A stretch of DNA of 32,376 nt from DATAFO01 sp046728935 (lineage in GTDB: Bacteria; Actinomycetota; Thermoleophilia; Solirubrobacterales; 70-9). Below the pieces are notes generated by a model. That model was not told the origin of the DNA. It made no database searches and saw nothing but the letters and a program-made list of their open reading frames with translations. Positions within the stretch are counted from its first letter, which is position 1. Each line of letters begins with the position of its first letter. Where the stretch lies: contig JBKPFS010000082.1 of assembly GCA_046728935.1 (NCBI GenBank), positions 1-32,376 on the forward strand. The letters run 5' to 3'. The position numbers and the translations under genes are program-made. Below are positions 15,236 through 21,327 of this stretch, in pieces.

Positions 15236-15685
15236 TCAGGGGGGCGCCGCGGGCTCGCCGACCCTGCCGCCCAGCGTCCAGAGGAGAAGCGCCACGCCAA
15301 CCAGGAAGCCGTCGACGAGGAAGTTGAGCAGGTAGGCGAAGACGTCGGTGTCGAAGAGGTAGAAGCCGAGCGCCGCCAGCGACGACGCGGCCTTGCCCGC
15401 GGCGAGCACGAGCAGGAGCGGCCGGAACCGGACCACGTCGGACTGCGCCACGAGGCAGATCCCCGCGATCACGGTCATGTAGGCGAACCCGAGCGCGAGC
15501 CAGAGCTGCTCCGCCGTGTCGGGCGCCACGGAGAACCGTCCCAGCGGAAGCCAGTTGCCGAAGTCGTCCAGGGTCCCCAGCGTGCCGTCGGGGGCGACGA
15601 TGAAGAGCAGCCCGACGAGCGCGAAGCTCGCGGCGAGGATCCTCAGGTTCAAAACCACGAACCGCTCGGCGCGCTCCCCCGTCAT
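15236..15685 (-). CDS. Four-helix membrane protein paired with GMC oxidoreductase
   Basis: This protein has 149 residues with four membrane helices: LRILAASFALVGLLFIVAP, LWLALGFAYMTVIAGICLVA, LLLVLAAGKAASSLAALGFY and LLNFLVDGFLVGVALLLWTL. No catalytic motif is evident. It precedes the GMC oxidoreductase gene on the minus strand with only a short gap, so a partner role such as membrane anchoring or substrate transfer is possible but inferred. The ATG at 15685 follows a minus-strand TAGGAT box by 9 nt, supporting the start. It is divergent from gatC, and the two promoters nearly touch. Confidence 0.72.
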   Translation of the reverse strand: MTGERAERFVVLNLRILAASFALVGLLFIVAPDGTLGTLDDFGNWLPLGRFSVAPDTAEQLWLALGFAYMTVIAGICLVAQSDVVRFRPLLLVLAAGKAASSLAALGFYLFDTDVFAYLLNFLVDGFLVGVALLLWTLGGRVGEPAAPP

Positions 15686-15694
15686 CGCGGCGGC

Positions 15695-15700
15695 ATCCTA
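15695..15700 (-). promoter_or_regulatory. -10 box TAGGAT (minus) for membrane protein
   Basis: On the minus strand TAGGAT is followed by 9 nt and ATG 15685. It lies 12 nt from the plus-strand -10 box of gatC, so both promoters share a common, overlapping control region. Confidence 0.5.
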
Positions 15701-15711
15701 TCCGCCGTACC

Positions 15712-15717
15712 TAGAAT
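15712..15717 (+). promoter_or_regulatory. -10 box TAGAAT, leaderless gatC start
   Basis: TAGAAT is followed by 7 nt and GTG 15725. No Shine-Dalgarno sequence fits, which is consistent with a leaderless mRNA. Confidence 0.55.
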
Positions 15718-15724
15718 TCCTCTG

Positions 15725-16009
15725 GTGATCGATCGCGAGCAGGTCCTGCACGTCGCCCGCCTCGCGCGGCTGGAGCTGAGCGACGAGGAGGTCGAGCGGA
15801 TGGCCGGCGAGCTGTCGGGGATCCTCGAGCACGTCGACCGGATCGCGGCGCTCGACCTCGACGGTGTTGAGCCGACCTCGCACGTGGTTCCGCTCGAGAA
15901 CGTGCTCCGCAGCGACGATCCCCGGCCGAGCCTGCCGCGCGAGCGGGCTCTCGAGCCCGCCCCCGACCCCGCCGACGGCGCCTTCCGAGTCCCGTCCCCG
16001 CAGGCGTGA
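15725..16009 (+). CDS. gatC: Asp-tRNA(Asn)/Glu-tRNA(Gln) amidotransferase subunit C
   Basis: This 94-residue small subunit stabilises GatA and wraps between GatA and GatB. The family pattern is clear: VLHVARLARLELSDEEVERM at the start, ILEHVDRIAALDLDGVEPTS in the middle and DPRPSLPRERALEPAPDPAD towards the end. The complex amidates Glu-tRNA(Gln) and Asp-tRNA(Asn) in organisms lacking the direct synthetases. The stop overlaps the gatA GTG in a GTGA tetranucleotide, so the two are translationally coupled. Confidence 0.95.
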   Translation: MIDREQVLHVARLARLELSDEEVERMAGELSGILEHVDRIAALDLDGVEPTSHVVPLENVLRSDDPRPSLPRERALEPAPDPADGAFRVPSPQA

Positions 16010-17535
16010 GCGCCGAGATCCTCGAGCTCACCGTCGCCGCGGCCCTGCGGAGGATCGAGGGCGGCGAGCTTTCGGCCGACGAGTGGTTCGACGCCTACGC
16101 GGCGGCGGCGGCCGGCGATGAGCTGAACGCCTACCTCTGGCGGGCTGAGCCGGGCCAGCGGGCGGGGGCGGGGGAACCGCTACGCGGGGTCCCGGTCGCC
16201 GTCAAGGACCTCTTCTGCACCGAGGGGATCGAGACCACCGCCGGCTCGCGCATCCTCGAGGGCTACCGCCCCCCCTACACGGCGACCGCGGTCAGGCGCC
16301 TCGGCGAGGCCGGTGCCCGGGTGCTCGGCAAGACGAACATGGACGAGTTCGCGATGGGCTCCTCGAACGAGAACTCGGCCTTCGGCCCGGTGCTCAACCC
16401 CTGGGATCGCGCCCGCGTGCCGGGAGGGTCCTCCGGAGGCTCGGCGGCCGCGGTCGCGGCGGCGCTCGCCCCGTGCGCGATCGGCACCGACACCGGCGGC
16501 TCGATCCGCCAGCCCGCGTCCCTGTGCGGGATCGTCGGGTTGAAGCCGACCTACGGCGCGATCTCGCGCTACGGGATGGTGGCCTTCGCCTCCTCGCTCG
16601 ACCAGTGCGGCCCGCTGACGCGCGACGTCACCGATGCAGCACTCCTCCTGCGCGCGATGGAGGGCCGCGACCCCTGCGACTCGACCTCGGTCGGGATCGA
16701 GGGCGGGGTCGGGCTGCCGACCGCCGAGGACCTGGGCGGCGTGCGGATCGGCGTCGCGCGCGACTTCTCCCACCACGCGGAGGGGGTCGAGGAGGGGGTG
16801 GCCGAGGTGTTCGAGCGCGCGCTGAGGACGATCGCCGGGCTCGGCGGGGAGATCGTCGAGATCGAGCTGCCGCACGCCGCCCACGGGATTTCGGCCTATT
16901 ACGTGATCGCGCCCGCCGAGGCCTCCGCCAACCTCGCTCGCTACGACGGGGTGCGCTATGGCCCGCGCGAGGACGGCGACGGCGACCTGACCGCGATGTA
17001 CGAGCGCACGCGCGCGCGAGGCTTCGGAGCCGAGGTGAAGCGCCGGATCATGCTCGGAACCTACGCGCTGTCCTCGGGCTATTACGAGGCCTACTACGGC
17101 CGTGCGCAGCGAGTGCGCACGAAGATCGCCGAGGACTTTTCCGGCGCGTTCGAGCGCTGCGACATGATCGCCACCCCGACCTCGCCCACGGTGGCCTTCG
17201 AGATCGGCGCGAGGGCCGCCGATCCGCTGCAGATGTACCTCTCCGACTACTTCACGGTGCCGATGTCCCTCGCCGGCATCCCGGCGATCTCGATCCCCGC
17301 CGGGCTCGCCAAGCCCGACGGGCCCGGGCCCGAGCTTCCGGTCGGGCTTCAGCTCGCGGCGCCCGCGTTCGCAGAGACTCGCCTGCTCGATGCCGCCCAC
17401 GCCCTCGAGACGGCGATTCAGTTCCACGGCCTACCTCGTCCTGAATCCGACCCCGCCGCCCCCGCATCCGAGCAAGCTCGGATGACCGGTCGCCCTTCGG
17501 GCTCCCTGGCAGCGGAGGAGGCGGCGGGCCAGTGA
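16006..17535 (+). CDS. gatA: Asp-tRNA(Asn)/Glu-tRNA(Gln) amidotransferase subunit A
   Basis: This 509-residue glutaminase subunit releases ammonia that is channelled to GatB. The amidase signature triad is complete: K67 in AVKDLF, S142 in GGSSGGSAAA and nucleophile S166 in TDTGGSIRQPA, with the spacing expected for GatA. The end is normal to about residue 476 (DAAHALETAIQFHGLP). After this comes a 30-residue disordered tail rich in Pro, Ala and Ser. The tail spans to the overlapping start of the zincin gene (GTGA at 17532-17535), so it may exist partly to preserve that coupling. The GTG start overlaps the gatC stop. Confidence 0.96.
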   Translation: MSAEILELTVAAALRRIEGGELSADEWFDAYAAAAAGDELNAYLWRAEPGQRAGAGEPLRGVPVAVKDLFCTEGIETTAGSRILEGYRPPYTATAVRRLGEAGARVLGKTNMDEFAMGSSNENSAFGPVLNPWDRARVPGGSSGGSAAAVAAALAPCAIGTDTGGSIRQPASLCGIVGLKPTYGAISRYGMVAFASSLDQCGPLTRDVTDAALLLRAMEGRDPCDSTSVGIEGGVGLPTAEDLGGVRIGVARDFSHHAEGVEEGVAEVFERALRTIAGLGGEIVEIELPHAAHGISAYYVIAPAEASANLARYDGVRYGPREDGDGDLTAMYERTRARGFGAEVKRRIMLGTYALSSGYYEAYYGRAQRVRTKIAEDFSGAFERCDMIATPTSPTVAFEIGARAADPLQMYLSDYFTVPMSLAGIPAISIPAGLAKPDGPGPELPVGLQLAAPAFAETRLLDAAHALETAIQFHGLPRPESDPAAPASEQARMTGRPSGSLAAEEAAGQ

Positions 17536-17810
17536 TTGGCGAAGCCGAGTGTCGGGAGGCAGTCGTCGACGCGCTCGACTCGCTTCCAGATTGGATTCGC
17601 CAGAGGCTCGGCGAGGTTGCGGTGATCGTCGAGGACTCCGGGCCCCGCGGGCTGATGGGCGTCTACGACCCCCGCGGTGGGCTGAGGCGAATCGTCATCT
17701 ACCGCAGCGCCAATCCGACCGTCAACGAGGTGCGGCGCACCGTCCTGCACGAGGTGGGCCACTACTTCGGCATGAGCGAGAGCCAGCTTCGGGAGGCGGG
17801 CTATGGCTAG
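17532..17810 (+). CDS. Small zincin-like metallopeptidase-family protein
   Basis: This 92-residue protein has the HExxH zinc site H73-E74-V-G-H77 within RRTVLHEVGHYFGMSESQL, matching the minimal zincin family once called DUF1025 (PF06262-like). The preceding strand GLMGVYDPRGGLRRIVIYRS is the usual edge-strand region. Members are normally about 110-130 residues, so this one is short. It begins in a GTGA overlap with the gatA stop and its own stop lies 8 nt inside gatB, so it is embedded between two amidotransferase genes and should be made with them. No signal peptide is present. Proteolytic activity is not established for this family, and any link to the amidotransferase is inference. Confidence 0.85.
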   Translation: MIGEAECREAVVDALDSLPDWIRQRLGEVAVIVEDSGPRGLMGVYDPRGGLRRIVIYRSANPTVNEVRRTVLHEVGHYFGMSESQLREAGYG

Positions 17811-19263
17811 CGAGGTGCCGAGCGGATACCAGGCCGCAATCGGGCTCGAGATCCACGTCCAGCTCCAGACCCGGACAAAGATGTTCTGCGGCTGCGAGCC
17901 CTCCTTCGGCGACGAGCCGAACTTGCACACCTGCCCGATCTGCCTCGCGCACCCGGGGAGCCTGCCGGTGACCAACGAACGCGCCGTCCGCTCCGCGCTT
18001 CAGATCGCGCTGGCGCTGGGGTGCGAGATCACGCCCCGCTCGATCTTCCACCGCAAGAACTACTTCTACCCGGACATCCCGAAGGGCTTCCAGATCAGCC
18101 AGTACGACATCCCGCTGGCGACGAAGGGGAGGCTCGGCGACGTCCGGATCCACAGGGTCCACCTCGAGGAGGACACGGCGAAGATGATCCACCTGGGGGA
18201 GTCGGGCCGGATCCACGGCTCCACCCAGTCCCTGGTGGACTTCAACCGCGCCGGCACCCCGCTGGTCGAGATCGTCACCGAGCCCGACCTGACCTCCCCG
18301 CCCGAGGCGCGCGAGTGGGCTCAGCTGCTGCGCACCACGATCAAGCAGCTGGGGGTCTCCGACGTGAACATGGAGGAGGGCAGCCTACGGGTCGACGCGA
18401 ACGTCTCGCTTCGCCCCGAGGGCGTCGACGAGCTCGGCACCAAGACCGAGCTCAAGAACATGAACAGCTTCCGCTTCCTCGAGCGCGGAATCGCGGCCGA
18501 GCTCGAGCGCCAGGCCGGGCTGCTCGACGCGGGCGACGACGTGGTCCAGGACACGCTCCACTTCGATCCCCGCACCGGCGAGCTGACGGCCCTCCGCTCG
18601 AAGGAGTACGCGCACGACTACCGCTACCTCCCGGAGCCCGACCTGGTGCCGCTGGCCCCGACCGAGGAGATGCTCGCCGAGGTGCGCGCGGAGCTGCCGG
18701 AGCTCCCCGCCGAGCGGCGAGAGCGCTACGCCTCGGAGCTCGAGCTCCCGGAGAAGGTCGCGACCCAGCTCGCATTCGATCACGAGCTGGGCTCTTACTT
18801 CGAGCGCGCGCTCGAGGCCGCCGGCGGCGTGGAGGCCCGCGTGGTCGCCAACTGGGTCACCGGCGAGCTGGTTGCGCGACTGCGAGAGGCCGGCGACGGC
18901 GAGGCGGATCCCGCCGGGTCCAAGGTGGAGCCGGCGGCGCTGGCGGCCCTCGCCGGGATGGTCGAGCGCAAGGAGGTCTCGACGGGCGCGGCGCGGCAGG
19001 TCCTCGCGACGCTGGTGGCCGAGGGCGGCGACCCGGCGACCATTGTCGAGCGCGAGGGGCTTGGCCAGATGGAGGACTCCGGAGAGCTCGAGGCGATCGT
19101 CGAGCGCGCAATCGAAGCCGACCAAGGGGCCGCCGACCGCCTTCGGGAAGGGAACGAGAAGGCGATCGGGCCCCTGGTCGGCTTCGTCATGCGGGAAACG
19201 AAGGGGCGCGCCGATGGGGGAGAGGTAACGCGCCTCATCCGAGCCAAGCTCGGCCTTGAATAG
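17803..19263 (+). CDS. gatB: Asp-tRNA(Asn)/Glu-tRNA(Gln) amidotransferase subunit B
   Basis: This 486-residue subunit binds the mischarged tRNA, activates its carboxyl group with ATP and receives ammonia from GatA. It begins AIGLEIHVQLQTRTKMFCGC, the GatB signature with two of the zinc-ligand cysteines. The second pair is in NLHTCPICLAHPG. FQISQYDIPLA, DFNRAGTPLVEIVTEPD and KTELKNMNSFRFLERGI follow in the right order. The last 150 residues are the YqeY-like tRNA-binding tail (DEEAD-type helices ending ETKGRADGGEVTRLIRAKLG). The length is typical. The ATG at 17803 overlaps the end of the zincin gene by 8 nt, so its translation depends on that upstream gene. Confidence 0.96.
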   Translation: MASEVPSGYQAAIGLEIHVQLQTRTKMFCGCEPSFGDEPNLHTCPICLAHPGSLPVTNERAVRSALQIALALGCEITPRSIFHRKNYFYPDIPKGFQISQYDIPLATKGRLGDVRIHRVHLEEDTAKMIHLGESGRIHGSTQSLVDFNRAGTPLVEIVTEPDLTSPPEAREWAQLLRTTIKQLGVSDVNMEEGSLRVDANVSLRPEGVDELGTKTELKNMNSFRFLERGIAAELERQAGLLDAGDDVVQDTLHFDPRTGELTALRSKEYAHDYRYLPEPDLVPLAPTEEMLAEVRAELPELPAERRERYASELELPEKVATQLAFDHELGSYFERALEAAGGVEARVVANWVTGELVARLREAGDGEADPAGSKVEPAALAALAGMVERKEVSTGAARQVLATLVAEGGDPATIVEREGLGQMEDSGELEAIVERAIEADQGAADRLREGNEKAIGPLVGFVMRETKGRADGGEVTRLIRAKLGLE

Positions 19264-19269
19264 CCGCGA

Positions 19270-19308
19270 GTGGCGTCTTCCTCTCGCTATCCGAGAGCAA
19301 CTCGCCAC
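19270..19308 (+). terminator. Nested hairpin after gatB
   Basis: An outer stem GTGGCG/CGCCAC (19270-19275 with 19303-19308) encloses an inner stem CTCTCG/CGAGAG (19281-19286 with 19292-19297). It begins 7 nt after the gatB stop and likely ends the gat operon, although no T tract follows. Confidence 0.5.
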
Positions 19309-19331
19309 CCCGGAAAGTGACGTGAGCCACT

Positions 19332-19350
19332 TTGTAACAAGCTGTTACAA
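19332..19350. promoter_or_regulatory. Perfect operator-like palindrome TTGTAACA-N3-TGTTACAA
   Basis: The arms TTGTAACA and TGTTACAA are exact inverse complements around AGC. The block is strikingly AT-rich for this genome and lies 8 nt upstream of the CATAAAT-like -10 region (19358-19364) of the following NDH-2 relic, the usual place for a repressor site. The cognate regulator is unknown; it resembles dimeric TetR- or Rex-type sites in form only. Confidence 0.6.
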
Positions 19351-19370
19351 GAGGTGACATAAATCGGCAG

Positions 19371-19841
19371 GTGGCCTGGAACGTCGTCATCGCCGGTGGT
19401 GGTGTTGGCGGCACGTGCGCAGCCCGCGAGCTCGAGCGCCTGCTGCCGAAGCAGTCGGCGCGGCTGGTGCTCGTCAACGACGTCAACTTCCTTCTCTACA
19501 CGCCGTTCCTGCCCGAGGCAGCGGCCGGGACGCTCGAGCCCCGGCACGTGGTCACGCCGCTGCGCTACCGCAACAAGGGCCAGTTCGTGAACCTCGGCCG
19601 CTACAAGGCTGTTGGGATGCTCGGCCGGCGCACGTTCTCGGGCTTCCCGGCCTGGTGGATGGCCCGCACCTATCACCTGAGCCAGATCCCGGGGGCGGCC
19701 CGCAAGGTTCGGGCGGTCGTCGACTGGACCGTGGGCCTGCCGTTCCGCCGCGACATCGCCGAGGTGGGCTCGATCGGGCATCCGCGCCCGTTGCGCGCCG
19801 AGGAGTACGCCCGCGGGGGCACCCATAGGCCGGTCGGGTAA
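19371..19841 (+). pseudogene. Type II NADH dehydrogenase with large internal deletion
   Basis: The first 62 residues (WNVVIAGGGVGGTCAARELE, then NFLLYTPFLPEAAAGTLEPR) are the FAD-binding N-terminus of an NDH-2/FAD-dependent pyridine nucleotide oxidoreductase. The last 90 (GQFVNLGRYKAVGMLGRRTF, then GFPAWWMARTYHLSQIPG and DWTVGLPFRRDIAEVGSIGH) are its C-terminal membrane-anchoring part. The middle, about 270 residues carrying the NADH-binding Rossmann domain and quinone-site regions, is missing, and the reading frame is kept across the join near 19555-19570 (VVTPLR / YRNKGQ). Without the NADH domain the protein cannot be a normal dehydrogenase. It is annotated as a relic, although the open frame, promoter and operator-like palindrome mean a residual product may be made. 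GTG 19371 is the apparent start. Confidence 0.78.
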
Positions 19842-19851
19842 CGGCGCGCGG

Positions 19852-19857
19852 GACAAT
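19852..19857 (+). promoter_or_regulatory. -10 box GACAAT, leaderless start of zinc-ribbon protein
   Basis: GACAAT is followed by 6 nt and ATG 19864. Confidence 0.45.
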
Positions 19858-19863
19858 GGGACA

Positions 19864-20166
19864 ATGACCGGTGGCGCCTATCTGGTGATCGCGCTCAGCT
19901 TCGGCGTGGCGACCGGGATCATCGGGCGCGGCAAGGGGAGCTCCTTCTTCATCTGGTTTCTCGTCGGCGCGGTGCTGCCGGTGCTCGGCCTGATCGCCGT
20001 GATCCTGTACCGGAACGAGGAGACCGAGCCGGAGCGCCGCTGCCCCCGCTGCGGGCGCGTGCAGAAGCTCTACGTCCAGGTCTGCCGGTACTGCGGTGAG
20101 GACCTGTACCTGCCGGACCCGTCAGAGGTCCGTCACCCAGGAGCTGCCAGCGACCCGCGGCTCTGA
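19864..20166 (+). CDS. Small membrane protein with zinc ribbon
   Basis: This protein has 100 residues. Two membrane helices (YLVIALSFGVATGIIG and FFIWFLVGAVLPVLGLIAVI) are followed by a cytosolic zinc ribbon with CPRCG and CRYCG, whose four cysteines can bind one zinc. This hairpin-plus-ribbon layout is common in uncharacterised actinobacterial proteins. It follows the NDH-2 relic by 22 nt but has its own -10 box, so the two are not necessarily co-expressed. The stop codon lies at the edge of a long palindromic terminator shared with the convergent glycosyltransferase gene. Confidence 0.78.
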   Translation: MTGGAYLVIALSFGVATGIIGRGKGSSFFIWFLVGAVLPVLGLIAVILYRNEETEPERRCPRCGRVQKLYVQVCRYCGEDLYLPDPSEVRHPGAASDPRL

Positions 20167-20212
20167 CACTCCATGCCTGGACGCGATCGACCCTGGCAGG
20201 TAAGAGCCGCGG
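20155..20212. terminator. Bidirectional terminator hairpin
   Basis: CCGCGGCTCT (20155-20164) and AGAGCCGCGG (20203-20212) are exact inverse complements, with a further inner pairing TGCC/GGCA. It separates the convergent zinc-ribbon gene and glycosyltransferase gene. Confidence 0.6.
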
Positions 20213-20215
20213 CAG

Positions 20216-20974
20216 TCATCTGAGCCAAGTGCGGACGATCGCGTTCGCGAACCCCACGCCGTAGCGGACCACGGCCGGCTTCTTGGAGTGGCCGTGAATG
20301 CGGTTGGCGACGGTCACGGGAACCTCCTTGGCGGGGATCCCGCGCTTGAGCGCCTCGATCAGGAACTCGGAGGTGTGGAACTGCTCCTGGCGCAGGACCA
20401 GCTGCGGCAGCACCGAGCCGCGGACAGCCCGGTAGCCGTTCGAGCAGTCGCTCACCTTCGTCCTGGTGATCAGCGAGACGACGCGGTTGAAGAACACGAT
20501 CCCAAGCTCGCGGGCGAAGTGATTCGGCTCCGCCTCGCCGAGCACACGCGAGCCGTGAGCGACGTCGACCTCGCCGTCCAGCACCGGCTTCACCAGGCGC
20601 TCCATCTCCTCCGGCAGGTGCTGGCCGTCGGCGTCCAGGGTGACCACGATCGTGGCGCCGGAGTCGGCTAGCAGCCGGTAGCCGGTTCGCAGCGCCGCGC
20701 CCCCGCCACGGTTGATCACGTGACGCGCGACGACGGCGCCGTGGCCGCGCGCGACGTCGTCCGTGCCGTCGCGCGAGCCGTCGTCGACGACCAGGACGGC
20801 GGTCGGCTGGCCGCAGACCGCGGGCGGGATCCGCTCGAGCACCTCGCCGATGTTCTCCGCCTCGTTGTAGGCGGGGATGAGGATCCCGACCCCGTCGCGG
20901 AAGCGCTCCGGGTATCCGGCCGATCTGAACTCCTCCCAGGCGAGGCCCTCGAGCACGGCGGAGAGCTCGCGCAC
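20216..20974 (-). CDS. Family 2 glycosyltransferase, dolichyl-phosphate mannosyltransferase-like
   Basis: This 252-residue GT-A fold enzyme probably transfers a sugar from a nucleotide donor to a polyprenyl phosphate or related lipid. The donor-binding part is GILIPAYNEAENIGEVLERI and LVVDDGSRDGTDDVARGHGA. The metal-binding DAD motif is in VVTLDADGQHLPEEMERL. The conserved NHFAREL and DCSNGYRAVRGSVLPQL stretches match DPM-like proteins without C-terminal membrane helices. An N-terminal extension of about 25 residues precedes the fold. It starts with GTG 6 nt after the stop of the DUF2304-like gene. That pairing is frequent in bacterial surface glycan loci and suggests the small membrane protein is its partner. 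The acceptor is unknown. Confidence 0.85.
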   Translation of the reverse strand: MRELSAVLEGLAWEEFRSAGYPERFRDGVGILIPAYNEAENIGEVLERIPPAVCGQPTAVLVVDDGSRDGTDDVARGHGAVVARHVINRGGGAALRTGYRLLADSGATIVVTLDADGQHLPEEMERLVKPVLDGEVDVAHGSRVLGEAEPNHFARELGIVFFNRVVSLITRTKVSDCSNGYRAVRGSVLPQLVLRQEQFHTSEFLIEALKRGIPAKEVPVTVANRIHGHSKKPAVVRYGVGFANAIVRTWLR

Positions 20975-20980
20975 CGTGCG

Positions 20981-21283
20981 CTAGCTGACCGAGAGCGCCC
21001 GGACGACGAGCAGGAAGAGGACGAGGATCGCCAAGACGGCAACGCCGACGATGCGGGTCCCGTTCTCGCGCTTGAACGAGAACGCCTCCAGCAACGAGTC
21101 GAGCAGCTCGGTGCCGGCGATCAGGGCCAGCCCGAGCGCGATCACGAGCAGGATCAGGACGTCGGCGTTTCGGAGCGTCCGTCGTCGCCAGATCGCGTAG
21201 CCCGCGAGCAGCGCCGCGAGCACGAGGCCCGCGCCGCGGATCGCGGTGAGCTCGGGCGGGAATAGGTCTGCCGGCAGAACCAT
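20981..21283 (-). CDS. DUF2304-like small membrane protein
   Basis: This protein has 100 residues with three hydrophobic helices (IRGAGLVLAALLAGYAIW, ADVLILLVIALGLALIAG and VGVAVLAILVLFLLVVRALS). It matches the small integral proteins that accompany GT2 glycosyltransferases in actinobacteria. The glycosyltransferase begins 6 nt after its stop, so the two are one operon. The ATG at 21283 follows the minus-strand TATCCT box at 21299-21304 by 15 nt. The role is probably in lipid-linked sugar handling, inferred only from its partner. Confidence 0.72.
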   Translation of the reverse strand: MVLPADLFPPELTAIRGAGLVLAALLAGYAIWRRRTLRNADVLILLVIALGLALIAGTELLDSLLEAFSFKRENGTRIVGVAVLAILVLFLLVVRALSVS

Positions 21284-21298
21284 GACCGAGGGCGGATG

Positions 21299-21318
21299 AG
21301 GATAGATCCCGCTACCCT
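21299..21318. promoter_or_regulatory. Divergent -10 boxes between DUF2304-like gene and sulfoquinovose synthase gene
   Basis: TATCCT on the minus strand (21299-21304) and TACCCT on the plus strand (21313-21318) are 8 nt apart. The plus box precedes ATG 21328 by 9 nt. The two promoters cannot be occupied freely at once. Confidence 0.45.
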
Positions 21319-21327
21319 CGCGCGGTC

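Noticed and set aside
17532..17810. Zincin as the toxin of a toxin-antitoxin pair
   Set aside because: It has no partner gene, and overlap with essential genes on both sides points to co-expression rather than an addiction module.
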